From NCBI RefSeq assembly GCF_019219065.1, contig NZ_JAHUWK010000002.1, forward strand, positions 558,001 through 622,000: 64,000 nucleotides of DNA, given 5' to 3'. Every line of letters starts with the position of its first letter. The first letter of the stretch is position 1. The stretch is from Duganella sp. sic0402 (GTDB taxonomy: Bacteria > Pseudomonadota > Gammaproteobacteria > Burkholderiales > Burkholderiaceae_D). The notes under the pieces are model-generated. The model worked only from the letters and a program-made list of their open reading frames with translations. It was not told the origin of the DNA and did no database searches. The position numbers were made by a program, and so were the translations under genes. This document shows, piece after piece, positions 36,170-45,395 of this stretch.

Positions 36170-37024
36170 TTAATCCGGCAGGATTTCCAGAACAGCCGCG
36201 TAGGTGGCGCGGCGCGGCGCCATCTGTGGCGGCTGGCCTGGCACTGGCGCGGCGGCGGCCGGCCAGCTGCTGCTGACCATGTAGGCGCCCGCTGCCGGCA
36301 GCGTCAGCGTCAGTTCGCCTTTCGCGTCGGTGTTCTGGCGAATCTCGCCCAGCGTGCCGCGATAGCGCACGCCACCTGGAATCAGGCTCACGCCCAGATT
36401 GGCCGCTGGCTTGCCGTCCAACAGCAGACGCCAGGTGACTTTCTCGCCAGCGCGCAGTTCGTTCGGATGCGTAACCGGCACCAGTTCCAGGCCCTTGCCG
36501 CTAGGCTTCAGCACATCAGTGGAGGGATCGCCATTGGTGACGAAGGTTTCCAGGCGGCTTTCGTTGCGCGACAGTTTGACCTCGGTTGCATCGGCCGGCA
36601 CGTCCTTGGCCAGCGATTCCTCGGTGCCACGGAAGCGCTTCATCGCGCCGTCCTTGTCCTTGTAGCTGCCGAACACGCTTTGCGTGACCAGCGCGATCCG
36701 GTAGGTGCCAGCCTTGCTCAGCTTCAGGTCGAAGGTATTGCGCAGCTTGCCGTTGCTGACATTCTCCGGCGTCACCTTGATGCCGCCCGGACCGGTCACA
36801 TCGATGCCATCCACTTTCAGCGGCATGTGGTCGATGTCAAACAGGCCTTCGGAAATGGCGGCATCCACGGTCACCCATGCGGAGCCGTCACGGCCGGCTT
36901 CTACCAGCGTCGACGACGGCAATATCCACGGTTTGTGCGCCTGCGCGTTCAGCGACACGAACGACAGGCCGGCCAGCGCCAGCGCGATCAACGATTTGCT
37001 CATGGTGTTCATACGTTTGGACAT
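36170..37024 (-). CDS. Periplasmic DUF4198 protein
   Basis: The product has 284 residues with a signal peptide ending SLNAQA. The mature protein should begin HKPWILPSSTLVEAG, which is the DUF4198 opening. Beta-rich domains follow, including a C-terminal Ig-like part (TDAKGELTLTLPAAGAYMVSSSW). DUF4198 proteins are often found with metal uptake genes. A histidine at the mature N-terminus could bind a metal through its side chain and the free amine; this is inference. Two other in-frame ATGs lie within the first 22 bases; AAGGCGA precedes the first. It is third in the Fur-controlled operon. Confidence 0.85.
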   Translation of the reverse strand: MSKRMNTMSKSLIALALAGLSFVSLNAQAHKPWILPSSTLVEAGRDGSAWVTVDAAISEGLFDIDHMPLKVDGIDVTGPGGIKVTPENVSNGKLRNTFDLKLSKAGTYRIALVTQSVFGSYKDKDGAMKRFRGTEESLAKDVPADATEVKLSRNESRLETFVTNGDPSTDVLKPSGKGLELVPVTHPNELRAGEKVTWRLLLDGKPAANLGVSLIPGGVRYRGTLGEIRQNTDAKGELTLTLPAAGAYMVSSSWPAAAAPVPGQPPQMAPRRATYAAVLEILPD

Positions 37025-37036
37025 ATCTTCGCCTTA

Positions 37037-37546
37037 TTATGGTTTGACTTGCACAACGACCGCGCCCAGCTCTTCCTTGCCCTTGCCTGCCACATCCTGC
37101 GCCGATTTCGGCGGCCATTGCAGCGGCACTTTGACCACTTCGCGGCCACCGGCTTCGCGCGAAGCTTCCACCAGCACCGTGTACTGGCCGGCCGGCAGCT
37201 TGTCCAGCGAGCCTTTCGGGATATTCAGAGTGATTTCGCCTGGCGCTTTGGTGGCGCCGGAAACGCCGTCCATCGGCATGGTCAGCTCGCGGCCGGTCTT
37301 GCGCCACCAGGTGCGCATGTCCTTCAGCCACTTGGTGCCGGCGTTGTCTTTCTTCTTGGTGTCGTACAGCACGGCCAGGTTGGCGACCACTTTCTGGTCG
37401 GCGTTTTCCAGCCAGGCGGCGATGTAAGGACGGTGGTATTCAGCCACGTTCAGCTGCGGCACGTCGAGTTTCAGGGCCAGATCGGCGGCCATGGCCGAGG
37501 CACTGGCGAGTGGCAGACTAAGCGCGATGGAGTAGCGTAATTTCAT
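37037..37546 (-). CDS. Periplasmic DUF2271 protein with an ApbE flavinylation motif
   Basis: The product has 169 residues from the ATG at 37546; an ATG at 37591 would overlap the PepSY gene and spoil the signal. The signal peptide is MKLRYSIALSLPLASASAMA. The DUF2271 body shows YHRPYIAAWLENADQKVVANLAVLYD and KWLKDMRTWWRK. Residues 93-99 read DGVSGAT, which fits the Dxx(S/T)GAT consensus that ApbE modifies, with T99 as the flavin carrier. With apbE two genes away, this is probably a covalent flavoprotein that carries electrons in the periplasm. It lies 22 bases after the PepSY gene. Confidence 0.85.
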   Translation of the reverse strand: MKLRYSIALSLPLASASAMAADLALKLDVPQLNVAEYHRPYIAAWLENADQKVVANLAVLYDTKKKDNAGTKWLKDMRTWWRKTGRELTMPMDGVSGATKAPGEITLNIPKGSLDKLPAGQYTVLVEASREAGGREVVKVPLQWPPKSAQDVAGKGKEELGAVVVQVKP

Positions 37547-37568
37547 GGAGTACCTGTCGTGAGATGAA

Positions 37569-38216
37569 TTAATGAATAAACAGCAGTGCAATAACTACGG
37601 GTATCAACACCCCCAGGCCGACCATCGGCCAGGTGAACGGGCGATTCGCCGCGTGGAACTTCAAAATCAACAAACCGGTAACGCAGAACACCAGGCACAG
37701 CACCGCGAAGATATCGATGAACCAGTTCCACGCCGGGCCGGTGTTGCGGCCCTTGTGCACATCGTTCAGCCAGGATATCCAGCCACGGTCGGTATGCTCG
37801 AATTCAGCGGCGCCGTCTTCCAGGCCGATGCGCACCCAGGCATCGCCGCCCGCTTTCGGCATCGGCAGATAAATTTCATCGGCCGACCATTCCGCCTGGC
37901 GGCCGCCTGCCTGCACCTTGAAGGTGTCCTGCAGCCACTGTTCCAGCGGCTGCGGCACGGCTTCCTTGGCGCCGTCATGCTGCTCGGCATAGGCGCGCAG
38001 CTGGCTGGCCAGCGGCGCCGGCAACTGCCCCTGCATGCGGGTAATGACGGGCTTGGCCTCGATCTGCGAGGCATGGTTCAGGGTGATGCCGGTAATCGAA
38101 AAAAGGAACATGCACAGCAGGCACATGGCCGAGCTGACCCAATGCCACTGGTGCAAATGCTTCAGCCAGACAGCGCGGCTGGCATTGCGGGCGGGATTGG
38201 CGCTGGGTACGCTCAC
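37569..38216 (-). CDS. PepSY-type inner-membrane protein
   Basis: The product has 215 residues, starting at GTG 38216 with AAGGAA before it. The first membrane segment is about 27-47 (MCLLCMFLFSITGITLNH), a periplasmic loop of about 120 residues follows with a PepSY-like part, and two further segments lie near 168-190 and 197-214. Histidines near the first segment (KHLHQWHW) and NHASQIE at its far end could hold haem, as in PepSY reductases. Such proteins pass electrons across the membrane to ferric siderophores. It is first in the operon, 24 bases below a perfect Fur box. Confidence 0.87.
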   Translation of the reverse strand: MSVPSANPARNASRAVWLKHLHQWHWVSSAMCLLCMFLFSITGITLNHASQIEAKPVITRMQGQLPAPLASQLRAYAEQHDGAKEAVPQPLEQWLQDTFKVQAGGRQAEWSADEIYLPMPKAGGDAWVRIGLEDGAAEFEHTDRGWISWLNDVHKGRNTGPAWNWFIDIFAVLCLVFCVTGLLILKFHAANRPFTWPMVGLGVLIPVVIALLFIH

Positions 38217-38239
38217 GGAGTTTCCTTAGACGAAAAATA

Positions 38240-38262
38240 CAAATGATAATGATTATCATTTG
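38240..38262. promoter_or_regulatory. Perfect Fur box before the PepSY-DUF2271-DUF4198-apbE-reductase operon
   Basis: A 23-bp perfect palindrome has two 11-base arms (CAAATGATAAT and ATTATCATTTG) around a central G. It contains the GATAAT-N-ATTATC core of Fur boxes. It lies 24-46 bases before the PepSY start and 119 bases before the divergent PPOX-like gene, so iron should control the first and may control both. Confidence 0.93.
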
Positions 38263-38380
38263 AATGGTCAACTCATCTTGTGTATCTATTATGTAAAGCT
38301 AGCGTGAAATCACGCACAGTCTGTCCCCGGCGTCAGCGATAAGGTTGGGCTAATCCCCTATCTTGTCATGGAGGCGCAGC

Positions 38381-38878
38381 ATGCCGCTCTATTCGCAACA
38401 ACAGATCAACACCATCGCCGCCAAGATCAAGCAGGTGCGCTTCGGCATGTTCACCACCATGGATCACGAGCAGGTGCTGACCAGCCGCCCGCTGACCATG
38501 CAGCAGATCGACAGCGAAGGCAATATGTGGTTTTTCACCTCGGACGAGGCGGAATTCACGCAGGATCTGCCAGGCCACCCGGAGGTCAACGTCAGCTTTT
38601 CCAGCCCGGACCAGCACCTGTATTTATCGGTGACCGGGCAGGCTTATCTGGTGCGGGACCGCGCCAAGGCACGGGAATTGTGGAATCCACTGGCACGCGC
38701 CTGGTATCCCGGCGGACTGGACGATCCGCACCTGGCGCTGATCAGGGTGAAGATACAGACAGCCGAGTACTGGGACGCCAGCGCCAGCAAGATGAAACAG
38801 CTGGTGCAATTGGCAAAAACGGCCGTTACCGGCCGCGCACCTGTGGCGATGGGCAAGCACACCACCATATGCCTGTAG
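38381..38878 (+). CDS. Pyridoxamine-phosphate-oxidase-fold stress protein (general stress protein 26 type)
   Basis: The product has 165 residues from the ATG at 38381, which has GGAG seven bases before it. The split-barrel flavin-binding fold is visible in IKQVRFGMFTTMDHEQVLTSRPLTMQQID, then GNMWFFTSDEAEFTQDLPGHPEVNVSFSSPDQHLYLSVTGQA. AYWYPGG-like ARAWYPGGLDDPHLALIRVKIQTAEYWD closes the domain. Members bind FMN or related cofactors; the reaction is not known. It is divergent from the Fur-controlled operon. Confidence 0.88.
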   Translation: MPLYSQQQINTIAAKIKQVRFGMFTTMDHEQVLTSRPLTMQQIDSEGNMWFFTSDEAEFTQDLPGHPEVNVSFSSPDQHLYLSVTGQAYLVRDRAKARELWNPLARAWYPGGLDDPHLALIRVKIQTAEYWDASASKMKQLVQLAKTAVTGRAPVAMGKHTTICL

Positions 38879-38889
38879 CGGGAAGCTGA

Positions 38890-39156
38890 TCAGGACTGGT
38901 TGCCCTGCTCCTTGTTGCCGGCGCCCGAGCTGGCGCTCTGGCGGTTGCGGCTGGCGTCGTTCTTGTGGCTCATGGCGCCGGCCCGGCGCGCCTCTTCCGA
39001 GGTGAACTCGTGCGCCGTGCCTTTCTGATGGGCGGCGCGTCCGCCTTGCGCAGCGATTTCGCGCTGCTGTTCCGGATCCATCGAAGCGAACCCGCGCTTG
39101 CTGGTGCTGCCGCTTTGCTTGCTGCCTTTGTCTGTAGCTTTGTCGTTGGTTGCCAT
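38890..39156 (-). CDS. KGG-domain stress protein (YciG-like)
   Basis: The product has 88 residues, hydrophilic and probably disordered. It has the KGG or stress-induced motif KRGFASMDPEQQREIAAQGGRAAHQKGTAHEFTSEEARRAGAMSHK, followed by a Ser/Gly/Asn-rich tail. Relatives rise in general stress and at acid pH. It converges on the PPOX-like gene, 12 bases apart. GGAGGT precedes the ATG. Confidence 0.88.
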   Translation of the reverse strand: MATNDKATDKGSKQSGSTSKRGFASMDPEQQREIAAQGGRAAHQKGTAHEFTSEEARRAGAMSHKNDASRNRQSASSGAGNKEQGNQS

Positions 39157-39273
39157 GTTTGACCTCCTGATAGTGGAACAGTACCTGCTGACAGCACAGG
39201 AGCATTCATCGTAGTTGACAGCCCATCCACGCGATATAGGACAGACGCAGTGCTGAACGTAGGAGCGCGCCTA

Positions 39274-39921
39274 TCAGGGGATGCGCAGCACCGCTTCGCC
39301 GCTGGTGACGAACAACTGTTCATCCGGCTGCGGTGCCACCGGATGGCCGCCGGTGAACGCGCCGAACGACGGCAGCACCATACGCTCCGCCCCCACCAGG
39401 AAGCACGGCAGCAGCAGCGAATCCCAGCCCGAGCGCAGCCGGTACACCGGATGCACATGCCCGGCCAGCACATACGACGGCACCAGGATGTCGGGATGGT
39501 GGCAAAATGCGAACGGGCCAATCACATGCGGCTCATCGGCCATGCAAATGCCGAGCTCGGCCGGTGGATCGCCGGCATGCAGATCGTGGTTGCCACGTAC
39601 CAGCGTTAGTTGCAGCAGGGGATAGCGCTCCCGCCACGCCCGCATCGCCGACAGCGTGGCCCGTGCGTGCGCCGCCTTGGCATGCAGAAAATCCCCAAGA
39701 AACATGATGTGCCGCACCTCATGCAGCGCCAGCAAGGCTTCCAGCGCGCGCAGATTGGCGCCGGTGGTGCCGGCCGGCACCGGCACGCCGAGCGCGCGGA
39801 ACGCGGCCGCCTTGCCGAAGTGGATATCGGCAATCACCAGCATCGCTTCGCGCGGCCAGTACAGCGCCTTCTGCGGCAGCATTAGCAGGCGTTCGCCGGC
39901 AATAGTAATCGCATGGTTCAT
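39274..39921 (-). CDS. pdeM: Ligase-associated DNA damage response phosphoesterase PdeM
   Basis: The product has 215 residues, a calcineurin-type metallophosphoesterase. The metal motifs are [36 protein letters not shown] and, at the end, GHVHPVYRL. It is last of four genes (exonuclease, ligase, helicase, pdeM) with overlapping ends, the set known as ligase-associated DNA damage response genes. Its ATG overlaps the helicase stop. Confidence 0.93.
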   Translation of the reverse strand: MNHAITIAGERLLMLPQKALYWPREAMLVIADIHFGKAAAFRALGVPVPAGTTGANLRALEALLALHEVRHIMFLGDFLHAKAAHARATLSAMRAWRERYPLLQLTLVRGNHDLHAGDPPAELGICMADEPHVIGPFAFCHHPDILVPSYVLAGHVHPVYRLRSGWDSLLLPCFLVGAERMVLPSFGAFTGGHPVAPQPDEQLFVTSGEAVLRIP

Positions 39922-42350
39922 GGTCCTGCAGCCTTCTCCAGTTCGCGCACCAGGCGGGCCACCCGGTCCGACAGTTTTTCGGTGCTGAGTTTTTCACGGA
40001 AGCGCTCCACCATCAGCGCAAAGCCAAACGGTGTGGCGCGCTTGATGGCGTGGAAGCGCACGCTGCGCGCCTGCAGTTCCAGCAGCGTGGCGCGCAGCCG
40101 GCCCAGTTCCAGCTCCTGCTCCAGCACTTCGCGCTGGGCCTGGGTCAGCAATAGATTGCCGGCGTCGTGCTGGCTGAACACGGCAAAGAACAGCGAGGCC
40201 GAGGCCTGCAACTGGCGCGCACTCTTGCCCTGTCCCGGATAGCCCTGGAACACCAGCCCGGCAATCCGAGCGATTTCGCGGAAGCGCCGCTGCGACAGCT
40301 CGGTCGCGTTGAGGCTGGCCAGCACGTCCTCCAGCAGATGGTCGATGCTGAACAGCCCGACCTCGGCCCCGTGCGGCCGTTCCAGCAGCGCATGCCAGTC
40401 CAGCTCCTGCGCAGACAGCAATTCAAAGCCGTAATCGTTGACCGCGATCGAAAACGTCACCGGCGTCATGCGGCCCACGCGGTAAGCCAGCAGCGACGCC
40501 AGCCCCACATGCACCGAACGCCCGGCAAACGGATACATGAACAGGTGCCGTCCTTCGCGGCTATGCAGGCTTTCGATGACCGTGGTTTCCGCCGTCGGCA
40601 GCGACGACCAGCGCTGCTGGATGGCCAGCAGCGGTTGCAGCGCCTGCATCTCCGGTCCCTCGTAGCGGTCCTGTGTGGCCAGGCGCAGCTGCGCCAGCGC
40701 CGCGTGCGCCAGCTCGGACGACATCGGCATCCGCCCGCCCTGCCAGCGCGGCACCGCCCCTTTGGCACCTGTGGCACGGCGCACGTAAGCAGTCATCTCA
40801 TGCAGCCGCACAAATTCCAGGATGCGACCGGCGAACAGGAAGTGATCGCCCTTGCGCAAGCGCGAAATGAACGATTCCTCCACGCTGCCCAGCCGCCCGC
40901 CGCTGACATACTTCACCTGCAACGACGCGTCGGAAACTATGGTGCCGATGCCCATGCGATGGCGCCGTCCGAGCGCGGCGTCCGGCACGCGGTAGACGCC
41001 CTCCTGGTCGGGCAGCACGCGGCGGTACTCGGGATAGGCCACCAGCGTCTGCCCGCCGCGCGCCACAAAGTCCAGCGCCCACTGCCATTCCTCGTCGCTC
41101 AGATGGCGATACGACCAGGCGCTGCGCACCTCGGCCAGCATCGCCCCGGAACGGAAGCCGCCGCCCAGCGCCATCGTCACCAGGTGCTGCACCAGCACGT
41201 CCAGCGGCTTTTCCGGCACCGGGCGCGCCTCGATGTCGCGCGCGGCCACCGCCTGAATCGCGCCGGCGGCTTCCAGCAGCTCCAGGCTTTGCGTCGGCAC
41301 CAGCGTCAGGCGCGACACCCGCCCCGGCGCATGGCCGCTGCGGCCGGCGCGCTGCAGCAAGCGCGCAATACCTTTGGCGCTGCCGATCTGCAGCACCCGC
41401 TCGACCGGCAGGAAGTCCACGCCCAGATCCAGGCTGGAGGTACACACCACCGCTTTCAGCAAGCCCTGCTTCAGCCCCTGCTCCACCCACTCCCGCACTT
41501 CCTTGTCCAGTGAACCATGATGCAGCGCGATCAGGCCGGCCCAGTCCGGCCGGGCGTCCAGCAGATGCTGATACCACAGCTCCGCCTGCGAGCGGGTATT
41601 GGTGAACACCAGCGTGGTGGCGTGCCGCTCGATCTCGGCAATCACCGGTTGCAGCATCTGCACGCCCAGGTGGCCGCCCCACGGGAAGCGCGCCGGATGC
41701 TCGGGGATCAGCGTGTCCACCAGCATCTGCTTGGCGACATGGCCTTCGATGATGACACCGTCCGGCGCCAGCACATCGCGTGCGCATTCCAGGTTGCCCA
41801 GCGTGGCCGACAAGCCCCACACCAGCAGCGCCGGATTCCATCGCCGCAGGCGCGCCAGCGCCAGCTGGGTCTGCACGCCGCGCTTATTGCCCATCAGCTC
41901 GTGCCATTCGTCGACGATGATCATCGCCAGATGCCTGAAACGGTCGGCGGCGTCCGGATGGCTGAGCAGCAGGGTCAGGCTTTCCGGCGTGGTGATCAGC
42001 GCGTCTGGCAGGCGCTTGTTCTGGCGCGCCCGCTGGGCGGAGCTGGTGTCGCCGGTGCGCGCTTCAACCTGCCAGTCCGGCGCCGCCTCCTGCAAGGCGC
42101 GCAGGGTGTCGGCGGCCAGCGCGCGCATCGGCGTGATCCACAGCACGCGCAGGCCGGCTGGCATCCGCCCACCTGCCGCGCGCGCGGCCGCCACGGCGTG
42201 CAGCGCGGCGAACCACACGGCATAGGTCTTGCCGGAGCCGGTGCTGGCGTGCAGCAGCCCGGAATGGCCTTGTGCCGCCGCTTTCCACACGGCGCGCTGG
42301 AACGGGAACGCTGTCCAGCCGCGTGCGGCAAACCAGTCCACAGCGTTCAT
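39918..42350 (-). CDS. Ligase-associated DNA damage response DEXH-box helicase (Lhr type)
   Basis: The product has 810 residues. Superfamily 2 motifs are the Q-like FQRAVWKAA, Walker A STGSGKT near 38-44, the DEWH box (IIVDEWHEL), [14 protein letters not shown] and [13 protein letters not shown]. The Lhr-type C-terminal domains follow ([38 protein letters not shown]). It unwinds DNA or RNA:DNA hybrids during repair. It overlaps both the ligase before it and pdeM after it by four bases. Confidence 0.94.
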   Translation of the reverse strand: MNAVDWFAARGWTAFPFQRAVWKAAAQGHSGLLHASTGSGKTYAVWFAALHAVAAARAAGGRMPAGLRVLWITPMRALAADTLRALQEAAPDWQVEARTGDTSSAQRARQNKRLPDALITTPESLTLLLSHPDAADRFRHLAMIIVDEWHELMGNKRGVQTQLALARLRRWNPALLVWGLSATLGNLECARDVLAPDGVIIEGHVAKQMLVDTLIPEHPARFPWGGHLGVQMLQPVIAEIERHATTLVFTNTRSQAELWYQHLLDARPDWAGLIALHHGSLDKEVREWVEQGLKQGLLKAVVCTSSLDLGVDFLPVERVLQIGSAKGIARLLQRAGRSGHAPGRVSRLTLVPTQSLELLEAAGAIQAVAARDIEARPVPEKPLDVLVQHLVTMALGGGFRSGAMLAEVRSAWSYRHLSDEEWQWALDFVARGGQTLVAYPEYRRVLPDQEGVYRVPDAALGRRHRMGIGTIVSDASLQVKYVSGGRLGSVEESFISRLRKGDHFLFAGRILEFVRLHEMTAYVRRATGAKGAVPRWQGGRMPMSSELAHAALAQLRLATQDRYEGPEMQALQPLLAIQQRWSSLPTAETTVIESLHSREGRHLFMYPFAGRSVHVGLASLLAYRVGRMTPVTFSIAVNDYGFELLSAQELDWHALLERPHGAEVGLFSIDHLLEDVLASLNATELSQRRFREIARIAGLVFQGYPGQGKSARQLQASASLFFAVFSQHDAGNLLLTQAQREVLEQELELGRLRATLLELQARSVRFHAIKRATPFGFALMVERFREKLSTEKLSDRVARLVRELEKAAGP

Positions 42351-43978
42351 GGCGCTGCCAGCAAATTCTTCAGCGACGCCAATGTGTCCGCCTCCTCCAC
42401 CGTTTTATCCTCGCGCCGCCGCAGGATGCGCGGGAAGCGCACCGCGATCCCGGATTTATGGCGCGGCGAACTGGCGATGCCCTCGAAACCAATCTCAAAC
42501 ACCATGCTCGGCGTGACACTGCGCACCGGGCCGAATTTCTCTATCGTGGTCTTGCGGATAGCCTGGTCGACCTGGGCGATCTCCGCGTCGGTCAGGCCGG
42601 AATAGGCTTTGGCAAATGGCACCAGCTTGCGCTGCTCATCCTCGCCTTCATCCCAGACCGCGAAGGTGTAGTCGGTGTACAGCGAGGCGCGCCGTCCGTG
42701 GCCGGCCTGGGCGTAGATCAGCACCGCGTCCACGCTATACGGATCGATCTTCCATTTCCACCAGGTGCCGGCGCTCTTGGTGCGGCCCACGCCATAGCGT
42801 GCATCGGCCGCCTTCAGCATCATCCCTTCGACGCCGCGCTCGCGCGACTCGGTGCGGATCAGCGCCAGCTCGTCCCAGCTGTGGGCGACGATCAGCGGCG
42901 CCAGGCGCAGCTGCGGCGTGCCTTGCAGGCTGGCGATCAGCTGTTCCAGCAGCATGCGCCGCTCGGCCTGCGGCAGCTCGCGCAGATCGCGGCCATCCAG
43001 CTCCAGCACATCGTAGGCGACCATCACTGCCGGCAGCTCGCCGAGCAGCCGTGCCGACACCTGCTTGCGGCCCATGCGTTTCTGCAAATCGGCAAACGGC
43101 GCAGGCGCGTGGCCGCCATGCCAGACCAGGATTTCACCATCCAGCACCACGCCGTCCGGCAGGCGCAGCGCAGCCAGCTCCGGGAAGCGCTCGGTGATCA
43201 GGTCCTCGCCGCGCGACCATAGCCAGGTCTTGCCTTCGCGCCGCACCAGCTGGGCGCGCATACCATCGTATTTCCATTCGATCTGCCAGTCTTCCAGCGC
43301 GCCCAGCGTTTCCGGCGCGCGCTCCAGCTGGTGCGCCAGGAAAAACGGATAGGGCTGGCCGCCGCGCTGCACTTGTTCTTCCGGCGCGTGTTCGGCGATC
43401 AGTTGCGCGAAACCGGCGGCGGTCGGGCTGACGCTGCCATCGGTCCAGCCCATCAGCCGTTGCGCGATCAGCTTGCTGTCCAGGCCGGCGATGGCGCTCA
43501 GCGCGCGCGTCACCAGCAAGCGCGAGACGCCAACCCGGAAGCCGCCGCCAATCAGCTTGGTCAGCAAAAAGCGTTCACGCGTGTCCAGCTGGTCCCAATA
43601 CGTGAACAAGGCCGAGCGCACCGCCTCCGGTGCGGCCCCGCGCAAGGGTGCGATGCCCAGCTCGATCCAGTCGGCCAGGCCGATTTCGCTGGGATGCTTG
43701 GGCGGCGGCAGGATATGCGCAATGGTTTCGGCCAGGTCACCGACCGCGTGGTAGCACTCGTCAAACAGCCATTCGTCCAGGACCGCGTATTCCATCGCGT
43801 ACTGGCGCAGCAGCTTGGTCGGCACCGCCTGGCGCGGCTTGCCGCCGGCGAGGAAGTACACCGCCCACGCGGCATCCTGTGGCGCCGCCGTGGTGAAATA
43901 GGTCTGTAAGGCCGCCAGCTTGCGGGTGGTGGAAGTCGTCTCGTCCAGCTCGGCGTACAGGCGGGCAAAGTCACGCAT
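42347..43978 (-). CDS. ATP-dependent DNA ligase (LigB/LigC-like, repair set)
   Basis: The product has 543 residues from the ATG at 43978; the frame runs further up but there overlaps the exonuclease gene. The N-terminal DNA-binding domain covers about 1-200. The adenylated lysine is K236 in [11 protein letters not shown]. Other nucleotidyl-transferase motifs are [36 protein letters not shown] and [16 protein letters not shown]. The OB domain ends the protein. It seals nicks using ATP, apart from the NAD-dependent replicative ligase. The start overlaps the exonuclease stop (ATGCGTGA). Confidence 0.95.
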   Translation of the reverse strand: MRDFARLYAELDETTSTTRKLAALQTYFTTAAPQDAAWAVYFLAGGKPRQAVPTKLLRQYAMEYAVLDEWLFDECYHAVGDLAETIAHILPPPKHPSEIGLADWIELGIAPLRGAAPEAVRSALFTYWDQLDTRERFLLTKLIGGGFRVGVSRLLVTRALSAIAGLDSKLIAQRLMGWTDGSVSPTAAGFAQLIAEHAPEEQVQRGGQPYPFFLAHQLERAPETLGALEDWQIEWKYDGMRAQLVRREGKTWLWSRGEDLITERFPELAALRLPDGVVLDGEILVWHGGHAPAPFADLQKRMGRKQVSARLLGELPAVMVAYDVLELDGRDLRELPQAERRMLLEQLIASLQGTPQLRLAPLIVAHSWDELALIRTESRERGVEGMMLKAADARYGVGRTKSAGTWWKWKIDPYSVDAVLIYAQAGHGRRASLYTDYTFAVWDEGEDEQRKLVPFAKAYSGLTDAEIAQVDQAIRKTTIEKFGPVRSVTPSMVFEIGFEGIASSPRHKSGIAVRFPRILRRREDKTVEEADTLASLKNLLAAP

Positions 43979-44996
43979 GGCCGGCCTCCTCGGCGGGCGC
44001 GGCCGGCTCCGTCTCATCGTCGCCATACTCGGTATCGAAGCCGCTGGCCTGCAAGCCCTGCTGCTGCAACCAGCGCACCAGCACGGCAATCGAGCCATGC
44101 GTGACGATCACCCGTTGCGCACCAGTCGCCGTGATCGCTTCCAGCAAACCGGGCCAGTCCGCGTGGTCGGACAACACAAAGCCACGGTCCACGCCACGCC
44201 GGCGGCGCGCGCCACGCAGCTGCATCCAGCCGCTGGCAAAGGCGTCGCTGAAATCGCCAAAGCGCTTGATCCACGGCGAACCGGCGGCCGACGGCGACGC
44301 CAGCACGATGGATTTGCCGATATCATTCTTGGCCACATCGCTGACCATCAGCGTCGAAGGCAGCCACACGCCGCCTTCACGGTACACCTGATTCAGCGTC
44401 TGCACCGCACCATGGCAGATGATTGGCCCGATCGCCGGGTCCAGTCCGCTAAGCAGGCGCTGCGCCTTGCCAAAGCTATAGCCCAGCAACACGCTGGCGC
44501 GGCCCTGCGCGGCGTTGGCGGCCCACCAGGCGTTGACATCGTCGTAGATTTCCTGTTGCGGCTGCCAGCGGTAGATCGGCAGGCCGAAGGTCGATTCGGT
44601 AATGAAGGTGTCGCAGCGCACCGGCTCGAACGGCGCGCAGGTGCTGTCGGCCTCGACCTTGTAGTCGCCCGAGGCCACCCACACCTCGCCGCGATACGCC
44701 ATGCGCACCTGCGCCGAGCCCAGTACATGGCCGGCCGGATGCAGCGAGATGGTCACGCCGTTATGCACCAGCCGCTCGCCATAGGCCAGGCCGGTGATAT
44801 TGATCGGCCCCAGCCGCGACTTCATCACATTCACGCCGGGCGCCGCCGCCAGGTAATGCTGGTGGCCGCCGCGCGCGTGGTCGCCGTGCGCATGGGTGAT
44901 GACGGCCCGCTCCACCGGCCGCCACGGGTCGATGTAGAACTGGCCTGGCACGCAGTACAGACCTTCCTTGCGTACGATCACCATATCTGCAGACAT
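43971..44996 (-). CDS. Ligase-associated DNA damage response exonuclease (metallo-beta-lactamase fold)
   Basis: The product has 341 residues. The metal motif is VITHAHGDHARGGH, with later ligands around LHPAGHVLGSAQVRM, VASGDYK and the beta-CASP part FVLSDHADWPGLLEAI. Relatives include Artemis/SNM1 and CPSF nucleases. It is first of the four-gene repair set. No LexA box was seen before it. Confidence 0.93.
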   Translation of the reverse strand: MSADMVIVRKEGLYCVPGQFYIDPWRPVERAVITHAHGDHARGGHQHYLAAAPGVNVMKSRLGPINITGLAYGERLVHNGVTISLHPAGHVLGSAQVRMAYRGEVWVASGDYKVEADSTCAPFEPVRCDTFITESTFGLPIYRWQPQQEIYDDVNAWWAANAAQGRASVLLGYSFGKAQRLLSGLDPAIGPIICHGAVQTLNQVYREGGVWLPSTLMVSDVAKNDIGKSIVLASPSAAGSPWIKRFGDFSDAFASGWMQLRGARRRRGVDRGFVLSDHADWPGLLEAITATGAQRVIVTHGSIAVLVRWLQQQGLQASGFDTEYGDDETEPAAPAEEAGHA

Positions 44997-45065
44997 AGGC
45001 GGCTTTCAAGTCAAGATGCGCTGATTGTCGCGCAGGGGCCTGCTTCAGTCTGTCAGACAACGCAC

Positions 45066-45239
45066 CTATTCGATCCGTTCCGCCATGAAGCTGACGTTGT
45101 CATTCTCGTCGGGCTGGAGAGGCACGCGTTCCTCGCCGACCATCAACATGGCTTCGATATCGATGGGGGGCGGCGGTGGCGTGGGCGTAGTTGCAGGAAA
45201 CTTGTGTTTGACGGAACGCGATGATTTTCTGGCAGACAT
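45066..45239 (-). CDS. Small hypothetical protein
   Basis: The product has 57 residues, below common gene-finder limits. GGAGG lies four bases before the ATG at 45239, a near-ideal ribosome site. The product has a basic start (MSARKSSRSVKHK), a proline run (PPPPP near 21-25) and an acidic end (VGEERVPLQPDENDNVSFMAERIE). It has no membrane segment or cysteine and matches no family I know. It lies between the exonuclease gene and the divergent methionine sulfoxide reductase gene. Confidence 0.65.
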   Translation of the reverse strand: MSARKSSRSVKHKFPATTPTPPPPPIDIEAMLMVGEERVPLQPDENDNVSFMAERIE

Positions 45240-45395
45240 AATTCCTCCACTCTGGCGACATGGCGCCGTCGATCAGAGTAGCGCACATCCGCCGCCGGCG
45301 CTATCGGATACTGCCTATTTCGCGCGCTGGCGGACAATCGGCTACCATATAGCCCTTGGCGCGTCCGCGCTTGCTTATTTACTGAATAACACATC

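Noticed and set aside
39157..39273. CTGACAGCACAG-like text upstream of the KGG gene, considered as a LexA box
   Set aside because: The spacing does not fit CTGT-N8-ACAG.
40167..41513. A 448-codon open frame opposite the Lhr-type helicase
   Set aside because: It is His/Gln/Arg-rich with no recognisable fold; the helicase on the other strand has all its motifs.
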